A DNA stretch of 26,511 nucleotides from DASVHS01 sp036001325 (GCA_036001325.1 DASYUK010000461.1:1-26511); one strand, 5' to 3'; positions 14,559 through 24,482 are shown, numbered from the stretch's first letter. Notes: generated by a model not told the origin, from the sequence alone. Translations and numbers: made by a program.

Positions 14559-15484
14559 TACGCTTCCCGTGTCACACGCTGCTCGAAGGAGAGCGCCGCA
14601 CCTGCTAACACAATCGAGATCACTGCGACAACGAAACCGGCGACATCGTCGATGGCGTAGTGGTAGCGAAGGTAGATCGTCGCGATCCAGTTGCCGACGA
14701 TGAACGGCGTCACGATCGCAAGCAGCGTCCGGCCATATCGCGCGGCATACCACATCACGATCGCCGAAACGGCGATGTGCAGGCTGGGAAAGACATCGCG
14801 CGGTGCGCGAGCAACATCCATCCAATCGATGATCGGCCGATAGAGCGTTCCCGAAAGCGTCTTTGCGTAGAGCTGCGGGAACGCGACGCCCGGACCGACG
14901 GCCGGTACCAGTAGATAGCCGATGGCGCCGATCGCGCCGCAGATCAGAATCGCCAGCAGCAGCTCTCGAAAGACTTTGATGTCGCGGCGATACCAAAGCC
15001 CCGCCAGGAGCGGCGGCAGGATGAGGTGAAGGAAGTAGCAGAGCGACATGAAGCTCGTCACGCCGGGCGTGGTCCATTGCTGCATCGGTACCGAAGGCGT
15101 CTCTCCGAAGAGCCGGCGATCGATCGCGAGCAGCTCTGCATCCTCGATCCGCGGGTGAATCGTGATCCACAGCGCCGAGTGGAATGTCGTGTAGAAGAGG
15201 AGAAACAGCAGGAAGGGGAGCCAGTCGCGCGCGATCTCCGTCACTTCAGCGGCCCACCGCCCGACCGTACTGCCATCCGAGCCGAGCGCATAACGCAGCG
15301 AGGCCAGGAAGATGATGATCGACATCGGCAGCCCGATGAAGCTGACGGTCCACATGTCCTCGGTGTTTGCGCGCAGCAGACGCCACGATCCGGCCAGGCC
15401 GATGTACGAAAGCAGCGTCAACGCGACGAACAGGCAGAGCACGTCTTCGACGCGCAGTCTACGTAGTGAGTCGGAACGGCTCAT
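14558..15484 (-). CDS. PAP2-superfamily membrane phosphatase/phosphotransferase
   Basis: 308 residues from ATG 15484, with about six membrane helices. The PAP2 active-site motifs are visible: Lys208 to Arg216-Pro217 in AKTLSGTLYRP (spacing one longer than the classic motif 1), PSLH at 233-236 with His236, and LRYHYAIDD with His275 and Asp279. The GPGVAFPQLY segment resembles the inositol-phosphorylceramide-synthase/AUR1-like branch more than bacterial acid phosphatases. It probably handles a lipid phosphate at the outer face of the membrane. The start lies 26 bases inside the upstream TPR gene, so they are coupled. The open frame extends upstream to 16015 in the wrong frame of that gene and is not used. 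Confidence 0.85.
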   Translation of the reverse strand: MSRSDSLRRLRVEDVLCLFVALTLLSYIGLAGSWRLLRANTEDMWTVSFIGLPMSIIIFLASLRYALGSDGSTVGRWAAEVTEIARDWLPFLLFLLFYTTFHSALWITIHPRIEDAELLAIDRRLFGETPSVPMQQWTTPGVTSFMSLCYFLHLILPPLLAGLWYRRDIKVFRELLLAILICGAIGAIGYLLVPAVGPGVAFPQLYAKTLSGTLYRPIIDWMDVARAPRDVFPSLHIAVSAIVMWYAARYGRTLLAIVTPFIVGNWIATIYLRYHYAIDDVAGFVVAVISIVLAGAALSFEQRVTREA

Positions 15485-16247
15485 AGTCGACGAGGACCTC
15501 GCCGCGGCGGATTGCCGCCACCATCGCCGCGAGGTATGGCGCATTCGCCTCGTCAGGATTGGCGCGGCGATATGCGTCGACGAGCGCCAGCGCGCCACGG
15601 ATGTCGTGGCGCATCGAAAGGATGCGCAACAGGCGATAGAGTGCAGGTTGAAACGACGGATCGGCGGCCAGACTGCGGCGAAACCATTGCTCGGCGCTCG
15701 CGTCGCCGCGGTTCTCGGCGAGGCGGCCGAGGAGATAAGCGCGCGGCGCGGCGTCGTGAGAAACGTCGGGAAGAGAGAGCAGCACGTTCCTCGCTTCGTC
15801 GTCGCGGTGCAGCGCGTAGAGACAAAGCGCGATCTGAAAGACTGCCGCGCTGCGCGATACGAGCGGATCGCCGCTTCGAGCGGCAGCGACGAAATCCGGC
15901 AGCGCCTCAGCGACACGACCTTCCTTCGATCGTGCCGCGCCGCGTGCGTAGTACACATTCCCCTCGAGCTTCCCACCCCAGCGTGAATAGAGATCGATCC
16001 GCTGCGACACGACACCCCACGCGCCGCGCTCCGCCGCGCTCCGGATACCGACGATGAGGCCCATGCGCGCGGCGTACGGGATGATCACGACGAGGCCGGC
16101 GATCAGCACGGCACTGGACGCGAGCATGGCCGCGTTGCGATTTCGTCTTGCGACGCGGTCATGCACCCAGCGCGTGGCCACGAGCACGAGGGAGGTCATG
16201 AGGAGCAGCGGCGCCAGACGCGCCGCCATCGACATCCACAACAGCAT
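15459..16247 (-). CDS. Membrane-anchored TPR-like protein
   Basis: 262 residues from ATG 16247, chosen because it opens directly into a hydrophobic anchor (LAPLLLMTSLVLVATRWV) and has GGGGG upstream. An alternative ATG at 16319 adds a polar lead of 24 residues. A second hydrophobic helix (AAMLASSAVLIAGLVVIIPY) is followed by a helical-repeat domain with TPR spacing, for example YYARGAARSKEGRVAEALPD, FQIALCLYALHRDDEARNVL and GDASAEQWFRRSLAADPSFQ then PALYRLL. TPRs mediate protein contacts; here the domain faces one side of the membrane. It is the first gene of a two-gene operon with the PAP2 enzyme (26-bp overlap), so it probably organises or regulates that enzyme. Confidence 0.75.
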   Translation of the reverse strand: MLLWMSMAARLAPLLLMTSLVLVATRWVHDRVARRNRNAAMLASSAVLIAGLVVIIPYAARMGLIVGIRSAAERGAWGVVSQRIDLYSRWGGKLEGNVYYARGAARSKEGRVAEALPDFVAAARSGDPLVSRSAAVFQIALCLYALHRDDEARNVLLSLPDVSHDAAPRAYLLGRLAENRGDASAEQWFRRSLAADPSFQPALYRLLRILSMRHDIRGALALVDAYRRANPDEANAPYLAAMVAAIRRGEVLVDYEPFRLTT

Positions 16248-16657
16248 GTTGCCCCCCGTCACCGCGACAGAATAGCGCGTCGCGATCTTTGGGCATCGTT
16301 GAAAACTGCCTTCGAGCATCGATCAGTCTGTGTTGCATCGCCTTTTCCGCAGCGCGCCGCGCTTCGCCGCCTTTTCGCCCATTTTTCTTCAGCCGAGTCC
16401 GCTGTTTTCCTCCGGAATCGCTGCTCAAACTCTGCGGAAAAAAGCACGCACAAGACAGTGTGCAAAAGATGCGGAAAAGGCGCGGAAAATCTGTGGAATC
16501 GCGGTGGAGAACGTTGTGGAATTCCTGTCGAGAAGCGGTGGATAAGCGGTGGAAATATGACCTCATGCGCGCCGAGCCTTCCACAACTTAAGTCGCTGTA
16601 TTGAGAATAGTTAAACGCGTTGCGGTGTTCACATCAAAGTTCTTTTTCGCCCTCCCC
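16248..16657. other. Long divergent intergenic region (possible origin or control region)
   Basis: About 410 bases without a credible gene. Short frames open here on both strands, but none has a ribosome site or protein-like composition. It holds the phased 11-bp repeat array (16460-16559), an inverted TTCCACAAC at 16579-16587, and A/T runs (TTTTTCTTC near 16382, GGAAAAAAG near 16436). Genes leave it in both directions. Confidence 0.6.
16460..16559 (+). repeat. Nine tandem 11-bp GTGGA/GCGGA units, DnaA-box-like
   Basis: Successive units start at 16460, 16471, 16482, 16493, 16504, 16516, 16527, 16538 and 16549 (one unit is 12 bp). Examples: GCGGAAAAGGC, GCGGAAAATCT, GTGGATAAGCG, GTGGAAATATG. 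The consensus is G-T/C-GGA followed by A-rich sequence and a GC end. CGGTGGATAAG is one base from the reverse-complement DnaA box TGTGGATAA, and TGTGGAA occurs twice. The spacing keeps all units on one face of the helix. A facing TTCCACAAC lies at 16579. Confidence 0.65.
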
Positions 16658-16686
16658 TTGACATCGCTCAGTGGGGGGCGTAGCTT
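16658..16686 (+). promoter_or_regulatory. Sigma-70-type promoter
   Basis: A perfect TTGACA at 16658-16663, a 17-bp spacer, then TAGCTT at 16681-16686 as a weak -10. Transcription would start near 16693, about 34 bases before the ATG at 16727. Confidence 0.55.
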
Positions 16687-16726
16687 GTCTCCCGATCGAC
16701 ACAACTCGGTGAAGCGAGGGAGGAGC

Positions 16727-16873
16727 ATGAAGGATTCGAAGCATCAATCTCGTCTTGCTAACCGTTCTCCGATGCGTTCCGTTTCATTGCAGATCCGCGA
16801 TTACCAGGTCACGGTGAAGGTCAAGACAGCGGTGCCTCAAGCTCGTCCTGTTCTGGTTCGTTCGTTTCGGTGA
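16727..16873 (+). CDS. 48-residue basic small protein (putative)
   Basis: ATG 16727 follows the purine-rich GAGGGAGGAG, a strong but closely spaced ribosome site, and a promoter 40-70 bases upstream. The peptide is highly basic (many Arg/Lys, no Asp after the first helix except IRDYQ) and has a strand-like centre (VSLQIRDYQVTVKVKTAVP). The terminator at 16996 closes the unit. I recognise no family. Its layout as a promoter-ORF-palindrome-terminator transcript could also fit a small RNA with an incidental ORF. Confidence 0.5.
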   Translation: MKDSKHQSRLANRSPMRSVSLQIRDYQVTVKVKTAVPQARPVLVRSFR

Positions 16874-16909
16874 GTTGTCCATATGAAGCTCTCAGCTCTT
16901 AACTCTCAC

Positions 16910-16962
16910 GTGGAGGACAGGCGCCTTCGCCTGTCCGGACAGGCGGGGCGCCTGTCCTCCAC
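16910..16962. repeat. Nested palindrome (two perfect hairpins, one inside the other)
   Basis: The outer arms GTGGAGGACAGGCGCC (16910-16925) and GGCGCCTGTCCTCCAC (16947-16962) are perfect 16-bp complements. The loop contains CGCCTGTCCGGACAGGCG (16928-16945), itself a perfect 18-bp palindrome that reuses the GACAGGCG word. Weaker pairing continues outward (AGCTCTCAGCTCT with AGAGCCGAAAGCT). It is a REP-like element unrelated to the one at 41 and 2254. Confidence 0.8.
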
Positions 16963-16995
16963 TAATCAGCCGAGAGCCGAAAGCTGGTGAAGATC

Positions 16996-17027
16996 AAGGG
17001 GACGAGAATGGCCGCTCGTCCCTTTTT
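16996..17027 (+). terminator. Rho-independent terminator
   Basis: GGGACGAG (16999-17006), loop AATGGCCG, CTCGTCCC (17015-17022), then TTTTTG; the stem is extended by AAG/TTT. It ends the small-gene transcript and stands only 15 bases before the nrdJ ribosome site, so it could also act as an attenuator if nrdJ is read from upstream. Confidence 0.85.
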
Positions 17028-17050
17028 GTCTTCAGGAAGTGAGGGAGGAA

Positions 17051-19903
<2,853 letters not shown>

Positions 19904-19960
19904 ACCGTCGGCGAATGGCTAGACCCCGCCGATAGCTAGCACCTGCGTGAGTTGTGGTAG

Positions 19961-19990
19961 AAGGGCGGCCGAAAGGCCGCCCTTGTTTTC
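19961..19990 (+). terminator. Rho-independent terminator of nrdJ
   Basis: GGGCGGCC (19963-19970), tetraloop GAAA, GGCCGCCC (19975-19982), then TTGTTTT; AA/TT extend the stem. A very strong hairpin. It ends 12 bases before the ATG of the next gene. Confidence 0.92.
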
Positions 19991-20002
19991 GGATCCGATT
20001 CG

Positions 20003-21481
20003 ATGGAAAGATTCGCAAAAGCAATCCAGCAAAAAAATGTGGCCGCGCTCCTCGAGCGGCTATTGGAGTCCCGAGACGGTATCCCCGTTTTGAAGATGGG
20101 GTTCGGCCGTGAAACGGAGCTGTGGGACTTCAAGCGTGGCCTGCCAACCCTTAAGGCTGAGCACGAGGTTATTTGGGCCGACATCGCAGCCGATATTGCA
20201 GCGTTCCACAACAAGAAAGGCGGTCTGCTCGTCTTTGGTATCGACGATAAGACGCTGAGCTTTGTCGGCACGAGAGACCCGCTCGATGCGAAGAGATTCA
20301 ACGACAAGATACGACGGTATCTAGGAGATACGATTTGGGTAGAGTTTTCTCGCGAGTACATACAAAGCGACAAGTATTTAGGCGTTGCTTTGATCCCACC
20401 ACGCGAACTGATGCCGTTACGCATGCGCTGCGACGCGCCCGTACAGAAGACCGGCGAGCGCAGTTTCAGCAAAGGCGATCTCCCCATACGGGAGCGTGAT
20501 TCGACTCGTATCTATCGCGGGTCGGCTGCCGACGAATATCTAGCCAAGAACCGACTCCCGTCACCTGATTCGCGATTTCTAATCAATGACGCTCGAGCCC
20601 GCATTTTGAGGCCCGATTGGTCCGAGTTCATAACACGAGACGAGCTGTGTACTCGGGTCGTGGCCGGTATCAACGATGGTCGGACATACGTAACCACGCT
20701 GACTGGAATCGGAGGCATAGGTAAGACCGCGCTTGCTTGTTGGGGTGTGCTCGAGGCGTACAAGGAGAGCAGATTCGAATTCATCATTTCTGTGAGCGCC
20801 AAGGATCGAGAGCTCTCAGAAAAGGGTATCAAACCCATCGAAGCTACGCTTACATCGTACGACGACCTGCTGAACGAGATCCTCGATGTACTAGGATTCT
20901 CCGAATACAAGAGTGAATCGACCGAATCTAGGGAGGGAACGGTGCGGGCGCTTCTTGACGGCGCAAGCGTGCTCCTTTTTGTCGACAACTTGGAGACGGT
21001 TGATGACGGGCGCGTGGTGACGTTCCTCGAGACACTCCCCAAGCCCACCAAGGCGATAACGACATCGCGGACGAACGCGGTGCGCACAGCCGCGTTTCCG
21101 ATTACCGTTGGACCTCTTTCTGACCAGGAAGCGGTGAAGTTCTTTGACAGATACGCGCTGGTCATCGGTCGGCCAACCCTCCGGAACGCCGCGCCGGCAG
21201 AAAAGCTGCGAATCGTGCGCGCTTGTTCCGCCGTACCCCTGGCTGTGCAATGGTTAATCGGGCATTCAGCCGATGTCGCTTCAGCTCTGCGTCTCGCGGA
21301 CGCAATCTCGACGTCGGGTGCGCGAGACGAGGAGCTGCTGGAGTTCTGCTTCCGGCGGGTTCATGTCGGTCTGACCGAAGCGGCGCGTTATGTTCTCGCC
21401 GCTTTGACCTTGACTGACAAGCCACAACCAATCGAGGCGCTAGTGTTGTGTTACATAAATAGCTTGCCATATGGGAGATGA
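20003..21481 (+). CDS. Schlafen/AlbA_2-domain STAND NTPase (NLR-like, probably C-terminally truncated)
   Basis: 492 residues. The N-terminal part (about 36-175) looks like a Schlafen AlbA_2 domain: ETELWDFKRGLP, then DIAAFHNKKGGLLVFGIDD and, later, KTGERSFSKGDLPIRERDST. It is followed by an NB-ARC/STAND ATPase with P-loop GIGGIGKTA (235-243), Walker B LLFVDNLE (Asp328), a TTSR sensor and AVPLA matching the GLPLA motif near 410, then the first winged-helix segment (YVLAALTLTDKPQPIEAL). STAND proteins normally continue with sensor repeats, which are missing here. The tail CYINSLPYGR looks unnatural, and another frame at 21498 carries a helix-like LTGASRREIEEQVMDG. Codon use (ATA, CTA, TTA) is more AT-rich than in the neighbours. 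No ribosome site is seen. Probably a phage-defence or stress-triggered switch protein. Confidence 0.75.
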   Translation: MERFAKAIQQKNVAALLERLLESRDGIPVLKMGFGRETELWDFKRGLPTLKAEHEVIWADIAADIAAFHNKKGGLLVFGIDDKTLSFVGTRDPLDAKRFNDKIRRYLGDTIWVEFSREYIQSDKYLGVALIPPRELMPLRMRCDAPVQKTGERSFSKGDLPIRERDSTRIYRGSAADEYLAKNRLPSPDSRFLINDARARILRPDWSEFITRDELCTRVVAGINDGRTYVTTLTGIGGIGKTALACWGVLEAYKESRFEFIISVSAKDRELSEKGIKPIEATLTSYDDLLNEILDVLGFSEYKSESTESREGTVRALLDGASVLLFVDNLETVDDGRVVTFLETLPKPTKAITTSRTNAVRTAAFPITVGPLSDQEAVKFFDRYALVIGRPTLRNAAPAEKLRIVRACSAVPLAVQWLIGHSADVASALRLADAISTSGARDEELLEFCFRRVHVGLTEAARYVLAALTLTDKPQPIEALVLCYINSLPYGR

Positions 21482-21574
21482 TGTGTTTGAATAGTTCATG
21501 CGCATCGCTCCTGCCCGCGCGCTCACTGGAGCTTCGAGACGTGAGATCGAGGAGCAGGTCATGGACGGATTCCC
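21482..21574. other. Junction between two truncated convergent genes
   Basis: 93 bases separate the early stop of the STAND gene from the early stop of the helicase gene. The sequence has no terminator and no clear direct repeat. Frames 1 and 3 on the plus strand stay open through it, which fits remnants of the STAND 3' end. Confidence 0.4.
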
Positions 21575-23413
21575 TTACCTACCTGCTGGCTGTTCAAACA
21601 GGCGGCGAAGTGCGCGATCTCGATCCTCGCTGTCAGTCGTGCCGAGAACAGCTTCCGACGGGATTCCAGCGGAGCAAAAACGCTGGGCCATGAATTCTGC
21701 GTGACGCACGCCAACGCAGAAGCCCAGTGCACGCATCTGCCCGACGTCGCCGATCTTCTGTTGGAGTTGCGTCAGGATCTGAATGATTCGCGCGTCGTTC
21801 CCCGTGTACACCTTATCCAGCGCTGTTTCGTCGTATCGACCTCGCTTCCACGCGACCTGCGAAATGTCGACGTTGTCGTGAATCCCGAAATAGTGGAAAG
21901 GTGAGAGCAATCCGCGGTCGAGAGCGTCCCACAGTCGCAACTCGACGGCGATGCGACCGTCGAACCACTGCAAGATCGGTTCGCCGTCTGTGCGTTCAGG
22001 CGTAGCGGTCAGCCCGAGAAGGACCTTCGGCTCCAGATGATTCAGCAACCGCTCATACGTCGGAGCCGCGGCATGATGAAACTCGTCAACGATGACCACG
22101 TCGAAAGCATCTTGTCTGACTGTTTCGAGATCTACGGCGCTCAACGACTGAATTGACGCGAAGACATGCCGCCACTCATCCGGACGATGCCCGACATACA
22201 GCTCGCCGAACGATCCATCGCGCATGACAGTTCGGAAAGTTGCCAGCGATTGTTGAAGAATTTCTCTGCGGTGTGCGACGAAGAGCAATGAAAGCGGCCT
22301 GACACTCGGAATCCACGGAAGCGGCTCGTCGCGGTCATTCAGCCGGCGATAGTCGAGTGCCGCAACGACGGTTTTCCCCGTGCCTGTCGCCGCGACGACG
22401 AGGTTACGCCAGCGGTTATGCCGGTATCGTTCTACCGTGAGCTGCTCGAGCATCTCTCGCTGATGTGGCCATGCTTCGACCTCGATTCCGACAAAGTTGA
22501 TCGTCGAATCTGTAGCCGACGCGGCTGCCACAGCGCGATCGAATCGCTGCTCGTCACGCCCCAGGACGTATGTTTCAAAATCTGCATGAGCCCAATACGA
22601 TTCAAACGTCGCCACGAACTTCTCTACGATCGTCGGGGCGTCGACCTGCGACAGGCGGACGTTCCACTCGACTCCGTCGAGCATCGCTGCTGTCGATAGA
22701 TTCGATGAGCCGATGAACACCGTGGAAAAGCCGGATTCACGGTGAAACAGCCACGCCTTTGCGTGAAGACGCGTCGTATCGGTGTGATACGAGACCTTTA
22801 CTTCGGCGTGCATTTCGAGAAGGCGTTCAATCGCTAGCCGTTCGGTCGAGCCGGTGTACGTAGTCGTGATCACGCGAAGTCGACCACCTCGCTCAGTAAA
22901 TGCGCGAACCGCGGGTGCGAGCAGGCGGAGGCCGCTCCACCGGATGAAGGCGATAATGAGATCGATCCGATCGGCGGACTCGATCTCTCGCTCCAGCACA
23001 CTGCCGATACGCGGCTCGTCGCGTCCATTAACGAGAAGATCGCTCTGACTTAGCGGGATCTCCGGTGCTGTCGGGCGACGGTTTTGCAGCGAATCAAACG
23101 GGTAGACCGCGGCAAGTCGTCGCGGCGGTTGAGCAATGTAGTCACTGTCGTCGATCTGTTCAGGAAGCGATGCAGTGAGACTGCGAATGATCTCATTGGA
23201 GATTTCACCTTGCCGCTGAAGTCTCTCCTCTTCCGGAACAGCTCGCAGTGCCTCGCGAACGATCGCTCCGATGTATCGACCGAGGAAGAGATGAGCGTCC
23301 GAGGCCGGAAGTGGTTCAGTGTCGGCCCGACGTTGCTCGCCAAGGCCGGCGATCTCCCGCTCTACAGCCTGCGTGACGAGCAGGTCATACAACCCGTCCG
23401 GCAACTTTGGCAT
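21575..23413 (-). CDS. PLD-nuclease plus superfamily 2 helicase, C-terminally truncated
   Basis: 612 residues from ATG 23413. Residues about 150-290 form a phospholipase-D-like nuclease domain (DLIIAFIRWSGLRLL, the H-x-K motif in RLHAKAWLF, GSSNLS). Next comes a helicase ATPase core: WPHQREML, Walker A AATGTGKT, FVAHRREIL, DEFH in VIVDEFHHAAAPTYERLL, and LGLTATPERTDG (motif III). The second RecA domain has just begun (LGFCVGVRHAEFMAQRF) when the frame ends at RRLFEQPAGR. Homologous PLD-helicases continue for several hundred residues with motifs V and VI and often DUF3427; these are absent. Such proteins occur in phage-defence loci. TAGAAT (23426-23431, minus strand) just upstream could be a -10 for a near-leaderless transcript. 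Without motif VI it should not be an active helicase. Confidence 0.8.
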   Translation of the reverse strand: MPKLPDGLYDLLVTQAVEREIAGLGEQRRADTEPLPASDAHLFLGRYIGAIVREALRAVPEEERLQRQGEISNEIIRSLTASLPEQIDDSDYIAQPPRRLAAVYPFDSLQNRRPTAPEIPLSQSDLLVNGRDEPRIGSVLEREIESADRIDLIIAFIRWSGLRLLAPAVRAFTERGGRLRVITTTYTGSTERLAIERLLEMHAEVKVSYHTDTTRLHAKAWLFHRESGFSTVFIGSSNLSTAAMLDGVEWNVRLSQVDAPTIVEKFVATFESYWAHADFETYVLGRDEQRFDRAVAAASATDSTINFVGIEVEAWPHQREMLEQLTVERYRHNRWRNLVVAATGTGKTVVAALDYRRLNDRDEPLPWIPSVRPLSLLFVAHRREILQQSLATFRTVMRDGSFGELYVGHRPDEWRHVFASIQSLSAVDLETVRQDAFDVVIVDEFHHAAAPTYERLLNHLEPKVLLGLTATPERTDGEPILQWFDGRIAVELRLWDALDRGLLSPFHYFGIHDNVDISQVAWKRGRYDETALDKVYTGNDARIIQILTQLQQKIGDVGQMRALGFCVGVRHAEFMAQRFCSAGIPSEAVLGTTDSEDRDRALRRLFEQPAGR

Positions 23414-23484
23414 GGAAGGCTTGAGATTCTACCGTGACTGGAATTTCGCCAGTGCAGTGAAGCGCCGAGGTACTCTCGGGTGAA

Positions 23485-23790
23485 GTGGCTGACGAGTTTG
23501 ATAACGCCACGCCCTGGCAGGAGCTGCCGATTGTGTGCCCTCACTGCGGCAACCATGGCGAGCCAAATCGCGGATGGGAAACGAACGCGTGGACGCCGTT
23601 TAAGCTCCTCGAAGAAGTTGTCCGCTCATGGATATTTTCGGCGCGCCAGGAGGAAGGCAAACTCTTGCTGATCGCCGATACCACCAGCGATAAGGTCGAT
23701 TGGGAGAGCGGTGCAAATCTCCGCTTCGAGTGCATGGAGTGCTTCGGTCAGTTCCCGGTGCCCGAAGACGTTGAGGTTGATTTCGAGTGA
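23485..23790 (+). CDS. Small zinc-ribbon-like protein
   Basis: 101 residues from GTG 23485. Two Cys pairs, CPHC (18-21) and CMEC (83-86), would bind one zinc ion as a split ribbon. Between them lie a Trp-rich segment (WETNAWTPFKLLEEVVRSW) and a strand pair (KLLLIADTTSDKVDW). The C-terminus is acidic. I recognise no named family. It is divergent from the helicase gene with 71 bases between and is followed two bases later by a hairpin. It is probably a cargo gene of the island. Confidence 0.65.
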   Translation: MADEFDNATPWQELPIVCPHCGNHGEPNRGWETNAWTPFKLLEEVVRSWIFSARQEEGKLLLIADTTSDKVDWESGANLRFECMECFGQFPVPEDVEVDFE

Positions 23791-23791
23791 T

Positions 23792-23820
23792 CACGCGAAG
23801 CCGCCTTCGGTTGCCGCGTG
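23792..23820 (+). terminator. Hairpin directly after the zinc-ribbon gene
   Basis: CACGCG (23792-23797) and CGCGTG (23815-23820) pair around an inner AGCCG/CGGTT stem. It starts two bases after the stop codon but has no T-run, so it may protect the 3' end or terminate weakly. Confidence 0.4.
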
Positions 23821-23900
23821 CTCAACCGCGCTCTACCATCATTGGAGTTTCGTCGCGATTGCGACGCCCGAAGTAATCTCATTCGCGGTGAACGAGAGCG

Positions 23901-23906
23901 TAAAAT
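23901..23906 (+). promoter_or_regulatory. Candidate -10 element of the toxin-antitoxin pair
   Basis: TAAAAT is five of six to the sigma-70 -10 consensus and ends eight bases before the ATG at 23915. A transcript from it would be leaderless or nearly so, which agrees with the absence of a ribosome site. No good -35 is seen. Confidence 0.35.
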
Positions 23907-23914
23907 CGGCGCGT

Positions 23915-24136
23915 ATGTCCCAGCACATCGTCCACACCGATCCGGAGATCATGGGCGGGGAGCCGGTGTTCGTCGGCACTCGTGTTCCTGTCAGGACTCT
24001 GTTCGACTATCTCGAGGCTGGCGATCCGCTTGACGAGTTTCTCGATCAGTTCCCGAGCGTGACGAGAGAGCAGGCAATCGCTACGCTCGAGATGGCGCGC
24101 GAGGCTGTGGAGACTGTTGCGAATTCTTCTCGATGA
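23915..24136 (+). CDS. DUF433 antitoxin
   Basis: 73 residues from ATG 23915. Nearly the whole protein is a DUF433 domain: HTDPEIMGGEPVFVGTRVPV, then TLFDYLEAGDPLDEFL and FPSVTREQAIATLEMA, a winged-helix fold found in antitoxins of VapB type. It is expected to bind its own promoter and neutralise the toxin encoded next. The frame is open further upstream to 23711, but the DUF433 homology and ATG define this start. Its last 20 bases overlap the toxin start, the usual antitoxin-first arrangement. Confidence 0.9.
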   Translation: MSQHIVHTDPEIMGGEPVFVGTRVPVRTLFDYLEAGDPLDEFLDQFPSVTREQAIATLEMAREAVETVANSSR

Positions 24137-24482
24137 ATCGGTTCCGCGCGATTTAGCAGCGGACTTCGCCGCGCACGATGTTTCGACCGTCCGCAAGGAG
24201 CGTTGGATCGGCTTACGAAACGGCGTACTGCTCCGCGCGGCCGCGGCTGCCGGTTTCGACGTGCTGATCACAATGGACCGCAGTCTCCCGTACCAGCAGA
24301 ACCTGCGCGCCATCGGGATCGCTGTTGTCGTGATCACCAGAGTTCGTAACCACATGCGAGAGCTCCGGCCTTTGATCCCGCAGATTGAGAACGCTCTCGT
24401 TCTGATCAGACCGGGAGACGTGTTCGAAGTGTCCCCTCCCGGTAGGGATGTGGTTCGTGAGTACCTCGCGCCGAGGGCGTGA
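24117..24482 (+). CDS. DUF5615 PIN-like toxin
   Basis: 121 residues from TTG 24117, inside the antitoxin gene. The N-terminus ILLDESVPRDLA carries Asp6 and Glu7, GLRNGVLLRAAAAAGFD is the typical second block, and VLITMDRSLPYQQNL contains Asp54. Together these are the DUF5615 signature, a PIN-like nuclease fold that often pairs with DUF433. It probably cleaves RNA when freed from the antitoxin. The C-terminal 40 residues (after IENALVLIRPGDVFEV) are a normal-looking extension. The TTG start and overlap suggest low, coupled translation. Confidence 0.88.
   Translation: MRILLDESVPRDLAADFAAHDVSTVRKERWIGLRNGVLLRAAAAAGFDVLITMDRSLPYQQNLRAIGIAVVVITRVRNHMRELRPLIPQIENALVLIRPGDVFEVSPPGRDVVREYLAPRA

Noticed and set aside
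16460..16559. CRISPR array
   Set aside because: Units are 11 bp with no unique spacers and there are no cas genes.
16289..16604. Overlapping ORFs in the 16.3-16.6 kb intergenic region
   Set aside because: They overlap each other in several frames across the 11-bp array and lack ribosome sites and protein-like composition.
16874..17050. Cobalamin riboswitch upstream of nrdJ
   Set aside because: I could not find the conserved B12-box (GCCACTG-like) or the expected junctions; only the palindrome and a terminator are seen.
19904..19960. tRNA gene or attachment site after nrdJ at the left border of the island
   Set aside because: No cloverleaf or CCA-like 3' end, and no matching direct repeat was found near the right border at 24.5 kb.
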